Of a stretch of DNA of 33,859 nt, positions 1-6,962 are shown one piece after another. Every line of letters begins with the position of its first letter. Within the stretch, counting starts at the first letter, position 1. The DNA lies in assembly GCA_902766445.1 (NCBI GenBank), contig CACXDP010000070.1, positions 1 to 33,859 on the forward strand, given 5' to 3'. Below the pieces are notes generated by a model. That model saw nothing but the letters and a program-made list of their open reading frames with translations, was not told the DNA's origin and searched no databases. The stretch comes from an uncultured Coriobacteriaceae bacterium. GTDB lineage: Bacteria > Actinomycetota > Coriobacteriia > Coriobacteriales > Atopobiaceae. Made by a program: the position numbers and the translations under genes.

Positions 1-1335
1 ACCTCCCAAGATGCACACCTTCATGTGGGGGTTGCGACGCATGGCCACGGCGATGTCGTAAGCCACGTTGGGCGAGATGCTGGGATAATCGAAGCCGGGC
101 TGCTTGTGTTCCCACTTCCAGTCGGTGCCGACGTTTTCGTAGTTGTTCGCGAGGTAGCGTGCGGGAGCCTTGTAGTGCAGATCGTCGTGCAGGAAAGTAC
201 GGAACGCGTTGGTCCAGCTGGCTTCCACGGCGTCGTCGGCGGCATCTTCGCTGGCGAACCATGCCGAGGACCCCTGTACCGCGACCGGTGCGTCGGAGGA
301 GAAGCGCATGTCCAGACGGCCGACGACCTTGCCCTCATCGGCAAGCAGGTTGCGACGGAAGTCGTCGAGCGTGATCCGCAGGCGTCGCTGCCGCACAAGC
401 TCCTCGGGAAGGCCGATAAACTGGGATAGCTGGTGGGCGACCTCGGTCTCGCGCTCGAAAGAAAGGCGGTCTCCCTTCAGCAGGGCGGGGGCGAGCACGT
501 CTTCCGTGAAGTCCATGGCCTGGTCGAACCACTCGTCCTCTTCGATGCCCTGACCAGCGCGTCCGAAGAACTGCGCCGCGGCTGCCATGGTGGGGGTCAT
601 GCCCAAATGGTATAGGTCCTCGCCCTCCAAGGTCTGCACCCAGTCAAAGAGAGCCGACAGCATGACCACGCCGCACAGCTTGACCGATCGCTCGCCCAAG
701 AGGCGCATGAGTACGGCGTTGCGCACGGTGCCGTAGCTCTCGCCAAACAGGTAGAGCGGTGACTGCCAGCGACCGTTCTCCTCCAGCCAGGTGGTGATGG
801 CACGCGCGAAGCAGTCGGCATCGCCGTCAACCCCAAAGATGTCGGCGTTGTCAGCTCCCTCGGCCAAGGTGGAGTAGCCAGTGCCGAGCGCGTCGAGAAA
901 GACGAGATCGCTCTGACGGAGTACCGTCTGGGGGTTGTCCTCCACCTCGATGGGGTAGGGGAGATGGTCGATGCCGTCCGTCCTGACGCGACGGGGGCCA
1001 ATACCGCCGAAGTTGATGGGTACCGACGCGCAACCGGGACCGCCGTTGTAGCAGAAGGTCACCGGGCGAGCAGTGTCGGGGCTGCCCTCGCCATCCACCT
1101 TCACGTAGGAGAGCGAGAACATCTGCCCGATGAGGGCACCCGTGTCTCCACGCACGTCAAGATGCCCTGCGGTGGCCACGTAGTCCATGCTCTGCTCACC
1201 AGCGCGCCAGGTGAGTCGTGCCGAGGCGGCTTCGGGGGTCTTGAGACGCGGGTCGGCTGGAACGGTCATGAAGGTGTCCTTGACGGCGCTGACCTGCAGT
1301 TCCGTTTGATTGTCTTGAGTGGGTGTGTCCGCCAT
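1..1335 (-). CDS. Peptidase S10 (serine carboxypeptidase) family protein, partial (3' end outside window)
   Basis: The reading frame is open from the ATG at 1335 to the left edge of the window (445 codons, no stop), so the C-terminus is missing. Two S10 hallmarks are visible: the oxyanion-loop motif NGGPGCAS (residues 97-104) and the nucleophile elbow GESYGT with Ser200. A DLVFLDALGTGYS segment lies between them and matches the FVDPPGTGFS region of the family. The catalytic Asp and His of S10 enzymes lie nearer the C-terminus and would fall beyond the edge; the last visible residues (MKVCILGG) are just before the expected Asp. There is no signal peptide, so a cytoplasmic enzyme is likely. An AAGGAGG site 6 nt upstream fixes the start. 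The substrate cannot be inferred; the family normally removes C-terminal amino acids or acts as an acyltransferase. Confidence 0.85.
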   Translation of the reverse strand, partial: MADTPTQDNQTELQVSAVKDTFMTVPADPRLKTPEAASARLTWRAGEQSMDYVATAGHLDVRGDTGALIGQMFSLSYVKVDGEGSPDTARPVTFCYNGGPGCASVPINFGGIGPRRVRTDGIDHLPYPIEVEDNPQTVLRQSDLVFLDALGTGYSTLAEGADNADIFGVDGDADCFARAITTWLEENGRWQSPLYLFGESYGTVRNAVLMRLLGERSVKLCGVVMLSALFDWVQTLEGEDLYHLGMTPTMAAAAQFFGRAGQGIEEDEWFDQAMDFTEDVLAPALLKGDRLSFERETEVAHQLSQFIGLPEELVRQRRLRITLDDFRRNLLADEGKVVGRLDMRFSSDAPVAVQGSSAWFASEDAADDAVEASWTNAFRTFLHDDLHYKAPARYLANNYENVGTDWKWEHKQPGFDYPSISPNVAYDIAVAMRRNPHMKVCILGG

Positions 1336-1527
1336 GTTTGCCTCCTTGCGTCAGGGGAAAGGGATTTCCGTTTTGTTCGTGCAAGGAAAGTATACTCAGG
1401 CAAAAGTGCTTTGGGGCAGGACTCTTGGGTACGCACTCGTCCTTTGGAGCCCCGAGTCTCACGCCCTGTCGGTGACGTGACAATGTGTGATGCGCATACA
1501 GTGTAGAGTCGCATAATGGAAACTGAA

Positions 1528-1556
1528 TTGAGCCCGCATGAAGTACGTTATATGTA
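1528..1556 (+). promoter_or_regulatory. Possible sigma-70-type promoter for the EAL/receiver gene
   Basis: TTGAGC (1528-1533) is followed by the AT-rich TTATATGTA (1548-1556), which could give a -10 element at 15-17 nt spacing. It lies about 55 nt before the ATG at 1608. The match is only partial and no operator or riboswitch fold is evident in 1336-1607. Confidence 0.28.
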
Positions 1557-1607
1557 GTGGCAGCCGTGCAGCACTGGCGCAAGCGGGTCGAAAAGTAAGG
1601 ATGCTCA

Positions 1608-4600
1608 ATGGGACGAAACCTAGACGCATTCGTCATGCAGAACTATAAGAGGGCGATAGACTATCGAGAGATTCGCGTGTTCTATCAACCGGTCATCCGC
1701 ACGTCATCTCGTCAGCTGTGTAGCTTCGAGGCGCTTGCGCGATGGATCGATCCGCAGATGGGTACGATCTACCCGAATGAGTTCATCCCGGTGCTGGAAC
1801 GAGAGGGACTGATTCATCTGCTGGATGCCGCGATTCTCCGGCAGGTTTGCGAGCGAATTCGCAGCTCCATCGCCAATGGAGAGACGCCGATTCCGGTATC
1901 CGTCAATCTCTCCCGGCTTGACTTCTCGCTCTGCGACATGTTCACCGTCGTGGACAACATCGTGAGCGATTACCAGATTCCCCATGACTTCGTCTATTTC
2001 GAGATTACCGAAAGCGTCATGGCTGAGCAGAAGGATCTCTTGAGGGGAATCGTGGATCGGTTTCGCTCTGCGGGCTACCAGATCTGGATGGATGACTTTG
2101 GCAGCGCCTATTCGTCTCTGAACGTTCTCAAGGACTTCACCTTCGACGAACTCAAGCTGGACATGAGCTTCTTGCGGCCGTTTAACTTGCGGTCGAGGCG
2201 CATCGTGACTGCCATCGTAAAGATGGCAAAGGTCATTGACATCCACACGCTTGCGGAAGGCGTGGAGACGGAGGAACAGTTTGCCTACATGCGCGACATT
2301 GGCTGCGAGAAGGTTCAGGGATACTACTTCGGAAGGCCCATGCCTTTCGATCAGGCCATCGACAACCTGCGAGACCAGGGCATTCAGGTCGAGCTTCCGC
2401 AAGATCGGCATTATTACGACGAGATCGGAAAGATTGACTATCTGAGTGCGGTCCCGTTCATGACGCGGACTGAGCGTGATGACATCGCTTCGGCTCGAGA
2501 GCTAAACAGCATCCCGCTCGCATTAGCCGAGTTCTCTGACAGTGGTTTCAAGGTGCTGTTCTACAACGCGGCCATTCAGGAGACGGCTCGCAATGCCGGC
2601 ATGTTTACCAGGGTGTTCACGCAGGAGATGCTCTGCCAGCCTCAGCCGTATCATATGCTTACGCGCAATATCATCAATCTGATGGATTCCGTCAAGGTCA
2701 ACGGCGATGGAAAGATGTTCTTCACGATCAACGAGCAGTACTACGAGATCAGGGCTCGTCGCATAACCGAGACGGTGGGCAGGTACTGCGTCCTCATCAG
2801 CATCACCAATCTCACGAAGGATACGCAGTCGGAAAAGACAGGATACCTGGACGACTCCGTCCGCCAGATCTATGCCCTTTTTGAGCGAATCACGCTCATG
2901 AACTATAGGGAGGACAGCATCAAGCCTCTGTACACGGACACGAGGGAAGACCTGCTCTCCAACAGGAGAGGCATCAAGCAACTAGTCGAGGAATACGCGG
3001 AGCGATTCATCTATTGGGAGGACCAGGCCCGGTTTACGCGCACGTTTGACCCGGGTTTGGCGACGAGGCGTCTGAGGGAAAGCGGCAGCATCAGCTTCTC
3101 CGAGGCGTTTCGGACCTGTGTTCGTCACGGGCGATATGCGTGGAAAGAGTACACGCTGCTCAAGGTTGACGAGGAGAACTATTTCCTGCTCGTTCGTAAC
3201 GTTCACGATTCCGTGAAGGACTTCCTTGCAAACAACGCGGTGAAGCTCCACGAAGGAGGGCCATACGCGCCAGAGCAGCTCTGGAGCAATATTGTCCAAT
3301 CAGACCTGTTCCGCATTTTCTGGAAGGATTACGACCGCCGATTCTTAGGCGCGACCCGTGGCTTCCTGGATTTCTACGGCTTTTCGTCTGCGGAGGAGAT
3401 CATCGGCAAGAATGACGAGGAGTTGGGCTGGCATGTCCATCCCGATCTCTTTATGAATGATGAATACAAGGTCATTCACGAGGGCGTGACCTTGCGCAAT
3501 ATGCCCGGAAACTGCATTAGCAGGGGGAAGAACCGAGAGATTCTCGCCAGCAAGACGCCCCTCTACGACGTCAACGGAGAGATTACGGGACTGCTTGGGT
3601 ACTTCATTGACAAGGGTTCGATGGGAGTCAACGATCAGCGAGGCGAGGAAAGCTCACGTCGAGATCTACTGACGGGGCTGCTCAATTCACGTGGAATCTC
3701 CGAAGAGGCGGAGAGTTTCTTGGATGAGTATCATCTCCGGGGCAGGGACTTTGTGCGCATACATATCGGAATCAACGATTTCGACATGATCAATAAGCAG
3801 TATGGCTTCGATTTTGGTGACAAGGTTCTCGTCGCCTTCGGTCGGGCTCTCAGAGAGGGGTTTGGCCAAAGGGGTGTCGTTGGCCGCTATGCAGGACGAA
3901 AGTTCACGATTCTTCAGCAGGTCGATAGCGTGGAAGAGGCAGGTAGACTTCGTGCGAAGGTAAGGGCTGTCGGCGACTCCGTTCGGGAGATTGATGGAAA
4001 GCCAATCACGCTCTATCTTTCCGTGGGCTATGCGCTTTATTCGGAGTGCCTTGACTCGGACGAGCTGACGAAAAATGCCGAGGTTTGTCTGCTTGCGGAC
4101 TACGACCAGAGCATCTCAGCCGAGAGCCGTATCGAACACGCGCGGGAGCTCTTCTCTCTGTTTGACGACCTTCCCGTTCTGTACGCCGTGTTTCATGTGA
4201 CGTATGCGGAGCATAGTGGGCGTTACGACGCGGTCTTCTTTTACGTTAATCACAAGTACGAGGAGTTCGCCCGCCTTCCGGCGAAGGCGATGATTGGACA
4301 CACCGTTCGGGAACTATTCCCGTTCCTTGGGGATGACTGGTACCAAGACGTCAAAAGCGCGGCGCTTGACGGAAAGACCGTGGAAGGCGAGTTTGACAGT
4401 CCGTTAAACGGCGTACACTATCGCTTCACGGCACGCCAGATTATTTACCCCGGGTATTGCGCGATCACGTGCGTGGAGATACCGAAGGTCCGAGAGCGTA
4501 GGCGCATCCTCATCGTCGATGACATTGAGATGAAGCGCGAAATGCTAGGAGACGTGCTATGCGATGAGTACGACATCTCCTACGCTTGCGACGGCGCCGA

Positions 4601-4874
4601 AGCGCTGGACATCCTCCATAGCCAAAAGGGCGATATTTCATTGGTCATTTTGGACCTGCATATGCCAAACATGACAGGCTGGGAGACGATGGCCCAGATG
4701 CAGGCCGACGAGGACCTGAAATCAGTTCCCATAATCGTATTGACAGTCGATCATGAGGCGGAGCTGGAATGCCTGAAGATGGGCGCGATGGATTTCATTC
4801 CCCAGCCGTTTCCGGATATAGAGATCGTCAGGGCCCGTATCGCCAAATGCATCGCACTTTCAGAGAGAAACTGA
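1608..4874 (+). CDS. EAL-domain c-di-GMP phosphodiesterase with PAS-like, degenerate GGDEF and C-terminal receiver domains
   Basis: This 1088-aa soluble protein starts with an EAL domain (about 15-260). All signature residues are present: EALAR (41-45), Asn100, Glu132, DDFG (162-165), Lys183, Glu217 and Gln237. Phosphodiesterase activity, hydrolysing c-di-GMP to pGpG, is therefore expected. The middle (about 280-680) reads as PAS-like sensor segments. A GGDEF fold follows (about 685-825), but its signature is AGRKF (762-766), so it cannot be a normal cyclase and may bind nucleotide only. Another PAS-like segment precedes a receiver domain (964-1085) with Asp971/Asp972 and phospho-acceptor Asp1016. 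The usual KPF lysine of receivers is Gln1066 (IPQPF). There are no membrane segments. The gene stands alone, with a TAAGG site upstream of the ATG. The C-terminal receiver position is uncommon; a partner kinase is not in the window. Confidence 0.93.
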   Translation: MGRNLDAFVMQNYKRAIDYREIRVFYQPVIRTSSRQLCSFEALARWIDPQMGTIYPNEFIPVLEREGLIHLLDAAILRQVCERIRSSIANGETPIPVSVNLSRLDFSLCDMFTVVDNIVSDYQIPHDFVYFEITESVMAEQKDLLRGIVDRFRSAGYQIWMDDFGSAYSSLNVLKDFTFDELKLDMSFLRPFNLRSRRIVTAIVKMAKVIDIHTLAEGVETEEQFAYMRDIGCEKVQGYYFGRPMPFDQAIDNLRDQGIQVELPQDRHYYDEIGKIDYLSAVPFMTRTERDDIASARELNSIPLALAEFSDSGFKVLFYNAAIQETARNAGMFTRVFTQEMLCQPQPYHMLTRNIINLMDSVKVNGDGKMFFTINEQYYEIRARRITETVGRYCVLISITNLTKDTQSEKTGYLDDSVRQIYALFERITLMNYREDSIKPLYTDTREDLLSNRRGIKQLVEEYAERFIYWEDQARFTRTFDPGLATRRLRESGSISFSEAFRTCVRHGRYAWKEYTLLKVDEENYFLLVRNVHDSVKDFLANNAVKLHEGGPYAPEQLWSNIVQSDLFRIFWKDYDRRFLGATRGFLDFYGFSSAEEIIGKNDEELGWHVHPDLFMNDEYKVIHEGVTLRNMPGNCISRGKNREILASKTPLYDVNGEITGLLGYFIDKGSMGVNDQRGEESSRRDLLTGLLNSRGISEEAESFLDEYHLRGRDFVRIHIGINDFDMINKQYGFDFGDKVLVAFGRALREGFGQRGVVGRYAGRKFTILQQVDSVEEAGRLRAKVRAVGDSVREIDGKPITLYLSVGYALYSECLDSDELTKNAEVCLLADYDQSISAESRIEHARELFSLFDDLPVLYAVFHVTYAEHSGRYDAVFFYVNHKYEEFARLPAKAMIGHTVRELFPFLGDDWYQDVKSAALDGKTVEGEFDSPLNGVHYRFTARQIIYPGYCAITCVEIPKVRERRRILIVDDIEMKREMLGDVLCDEYDISYACDGAEALDILHSQKGDISLVILDLHMPNMTGWETMAQMQADEDLKSVPIIVLTVDHEAELECLKMGAMDFIPQPFPDIEIVRARIAKCIALSERN

Positions 4875-4896
4875 TTCGGCGGCGAAGGGTGCCGAT

Positions 4897-4947
4897 TGCC
4901 GAGAGGTGAGCATAGCCACGCTGGGCATCGCGCTCGGCCTCTCGGCA
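4897..4947. terminator. Inverted repeat between convergent genes
   Basis: A perfect 10-bp inverted repeat (TGCCGAGAGG at 4897-4906, CCTCTCGGCA at 4938-4947) extends inward through a GAGC/GCTC pairing (4908-4911 with 4932-4935). It sits between the converging EAL gene and the isomerase gene. No T-run follows on either strand, so it is either a non-canonical terminator or another RNA/DNA structure. Confidence 0.45.
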
Positions 4948-4982
4948 GGTGAAGAGGGACGGCAGATCTATTTGGCGCGAAG

Positions 4983-5441
4983 CTACAGGGCGACGGTGCG
5001 CTCCTCGTCGATGGCTGCTACCTTGCGCCTACGACTGGCGTAGCGCTCGGCCGTAAGGGGCTCGGTTGCCATCCAGGTCTTGGCGATGGCCATCGCGAGC
5101 ACGGGGCCGATGATCTTTCCGCCGATGCAGAGCACGTTGGCGTCGTTGTGCTGGCGTGCGAGCTCGGCGCACACGGGGTCTTGGCACACGCAGGCAAAGA
5201 TGCCGCGGAACTTGTTTGCAATCATGGCCGAGCCGTAGCCCACGCCGTCCACGAAGATGCCGCGCTCGCAATCACCGGTGGCAACTGCCTTCGATGCGGG
5301 GTAGATGAAGTCCGAGAGGTCGCAGCCCTCTTCGTCGTACGTACCGAAGTCGACCACCTCGTGACCCTCCGACTCGAGCCATGCCTTGATTTCGTTCTTT
5401 AGACGGGTGCCGGCATGATCGTTTGCCATGGCGATTCTCAT
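4983..5441 (-). CDS. RpiB/LacA/LacB family sugar-phosphate isomerase
   Basis: The 152-aa length is typical of the family, which interconverts aldose and ketose phosphates such as ribose 5-phosphate and ribulose 5-phosphate. The N-terminal MRIAMANDHAG holds the Asp8-His9 pair. The phosphate/anion loop is GVGYG (66-70), followed by IANKF, and HNDANVL (98-104) carries the ring-opening His98. The cysteine that acts as catalytic base in E. coli-type RpiB is Asp65 here (FVDGVGYG), and the loop is GVG, not GTG, so the substrate may not be ribose 5-phosphate. The start at 5441 has AAGGAGG 7 nt upstream; a longer frame upstream has no comparable site and lacks homology. There are no sugar-pathway neighbours to suggest a substrate. 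Confidence 0.85.
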   Translation of the reverse strand: MRIAMANDHAGTRLKNEIKAWLESEGHEVVDFGTYDEEGCDLSDFIYPASKAVATGDCERGIFVDGVGYGSAMIANKFRGIFACVCQDPVCAELARQHNDANVLCIGGKIIGPVLAMAIAKTWMATEPLTAERYASRRRKVAAIDEERTVAL

Positions 5442-5476
5442 GATATGCCTCCTTGGGTTGGGTTTTGGGCCTACTG

Positions 5477-5725
5477 TCAGACTACGCCGTAGAAGCTCGT
5501 TCCGGCACTCGGTATCAGCGAACGGCTGCAAGAATCCCTCGATGACCACGATCCCGCTGTGGGAAAGTGGTCATGACCACTTTCCCACAGCGGGATCGTG
5601 GTCAAGTGGTTAGATGCGGTAGGTGTCAACGACATTCGAGCGGCGAGCGCAGGAGTTGCGATAGCCCCGCATATCAACGCTCCTGCCAGTGCCATAACGA
5701 GCATCGGATTGTTTCGCCGAGCCAA
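5477..5725 (-). pseudogene. Possible remnant of a secreted protein gene (signal peptide followed by palindrome-encoded residues)
   Basis: An 82-codon frame starting at TTG (5725) encodes two arginines, a hydrophobic core and an ATPALA-type cleavage site, which looks like a Sec signal peptide (residues 1-29). About 10 residues later the frame enters the 62-bp palindrome and then unrelated sequence. The ribosome site is weak (GGGA 13 nt upstream) and the rest has no recognisable domain. It may be a gene truncated when the palindrome arrived, a short secreted peptide, or a chance frame. Confidence 0.3.
5543..5604. repeat. 62-bp perfect palindrome (31-bp arms, no loop)
   Basis: Positions 5543-5573 are the exact reverse complement of 5574-5604, with the centre at TCATGA (5571-5576). 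Symmetry breaks at 5542/5605. No second copy of either arm was seen in the window. It is far longer than an operator and has no T-run. It could form a cruciform in DNA or a very stable hairpin in RNA. Confidence 0.95.
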
Positions 5726-5844
5726 GGGGGCATATCCCGTTTTTCGAGTTCACATCCGTGTCACATCGATTAACACAGCGTACAGTTATGGCCGCCTGCC
5801 TGTGGGTACGATTCCAAATAAGGAGACTCATGTGGAGGCCCATC

Positions 5845-6894
5845 ATGGCAACGTTTCAGGAATTCATCGTGATGCTGGTAAGCAATCCGCTGCTTGCGGT
5901 GTCAATGGCGCTGGTGCTGGGGACCATCTTCGTCAATGGGGCGACAGACGCCGCCAACTCCATCGCGGAGGCGGTCGGCACGCGCGCAATCGGCTTCCCC
6001 AAGGCAATCGCCATGAGCGTGGTCTGCGAGTTCGCCGGCCTGGCAGTCTCGGTATGCGTCTCGACGGCCGTGGCCGAAACCATCGATCACATGGTTGACT
6101 TTGGTGGTGACCCCCACTTGGCCCTCATCGCGCTCTGCGCTGCTATGGTGGGCATCGTGGTGTGGGGGTGCGCGGCTTGGGCATTTGGCATCCCGACCAG
6201 CGAGAGCCATGCACTTATTGCCGGCCTTACGGGAGCCGCCATCGCGCTGCAGGGGGGCTTGGGAGGCGTCAACTGGTCGGAGTGGAGCAAGGTCATATGG
6301 GGTCTGGGGCTCTCGATAGCGTTGGGTCTGGCGTTGGGCTACTTCATGTCGTGGCTTTTGCGCTGGTTGTTCGTAGACCTCACGAACCGCGAGGCCAATA
6401 TCCTGTTCGCGCAGTTTCAGGTGGCCGGTGCCGGATTCGGCGCCTTCATGCACGGAGCCCAGGATGGACAGAAGTTTCTCTCTACTGCGATGCTGGCCAT
6501 CGTGCTCTCGACGGGCGAGGACGCGCTCGCGCAGCATGGATATCCCATCTGGCTCATGGCAATCTGCGCTACCACGCTTTCACTTGGCGTTGCCAGCGGC
6601 GGGGCAAAGATTGTCAAGACCGTGGGTACGGGGGTCGTGAGTATGGAGAAGTATCAAGGCGCGGCCGCCTCGATCTCGGCGGGCATCAGTCTGCTGCTCG
6701 CGACCCTTTTGGGCCTGCCCGTCTCGACCACAAACACAAAGACAGCCGCTATCGTTGGTGCCGGCTGCTCAAGGAGCGTCCGTAGTGTCAACTGGGGCGT
6801 CGCCCGCGAGATGGTCCTTACGTGGGTACTCACGTTCCCGGGTTGTGGTCTCATTGGCTACGTGCTGGCGCGCGTCTTCCTCCTCATCTTCTAG
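5845..6894 (+). CDS. PiT family inorganic phosphate transporter
   Basis: This is a 349-aa hydrophobic membrane protein with the inverted-repeat organisation of PiT (PF01384) carriers, which import phosphate (as metal phosphate) with protons or sodium. The first repeat shows NGATDAANS (31-39) followed by AEAVGTRAIG, corresponding to the family GxNDxxNAxATxVGT signature. PTSESHALI (117-125) matches the PTSSTHAL motif. The second half has GLPVSTTNTKTAAIVG (V293-S-T-T-N297), where Asn replaces the usual His. Two in-frame starts compete: ATG 5845 behind GGAGG at 6-nt spacing (chosen), and ATG 5830 behind AAGGAG at 4-nt spacing, which would add MWRPI. No PhoU-like regulator lies next to it, although many PiT genes have one. 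Confidence 0.93.
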   Translation: MATFQEFIVMLVSNPLLAVSMALVLGTIFVNGATDAANSIAEAVGTRAIGFPKAIAMSVVCEFAGLAVSVCVSTAVAETIDHMVDFGGDPHLALIALCAAMVGIVVWGCAAWAFGIPTSESHALIAGLTGAAIALQGGLGGVNWSEWSKVIWGLGLSIALGLALGYFMSWLLRWLFVDLTNREANILFAQFQVAGAGFGAFMHGAQDGQKFLSTAMLAIVLSTGEDALAQHGYPIWLMAICATTLSLGVASGGAKIVKTVGTGVVSMEKYQGAAASISAGISLLLATLLGLPVSTTNTKTAAIVGAGCSRSVRSVNWGVAREMVLTWVLTFPGCGLIGYVLARVFLLIF

Positions 6895-6962
6895 AGTAAT
6901 CCCCCAGCCGTCATGGCATCTGCTATCTTTTTGTGCAAGGTAATTTGACGGAAGGGCAGAAT

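Larger units (their letters stand above)
5442..5844. other. 403-bp stretch without a confident gene
   Basis: This gap between the divergent isomerase and phosphate-transporter genes holds the 62-bp palindrome (5543-5604), a weak minus-strand reading frame with a signal-peptide-like start (5477-5725), and the transporter leader with two ribosome sites. I see no tRNA, riboswitch or transposase remnant. Confidence 0.7.

Noticed and set aside
5902-6537. 211-codon frame antisense to the PiT gene
   Set aside because: No domain, Arg-rich shadow translation of a well-supported membrane protein gene.
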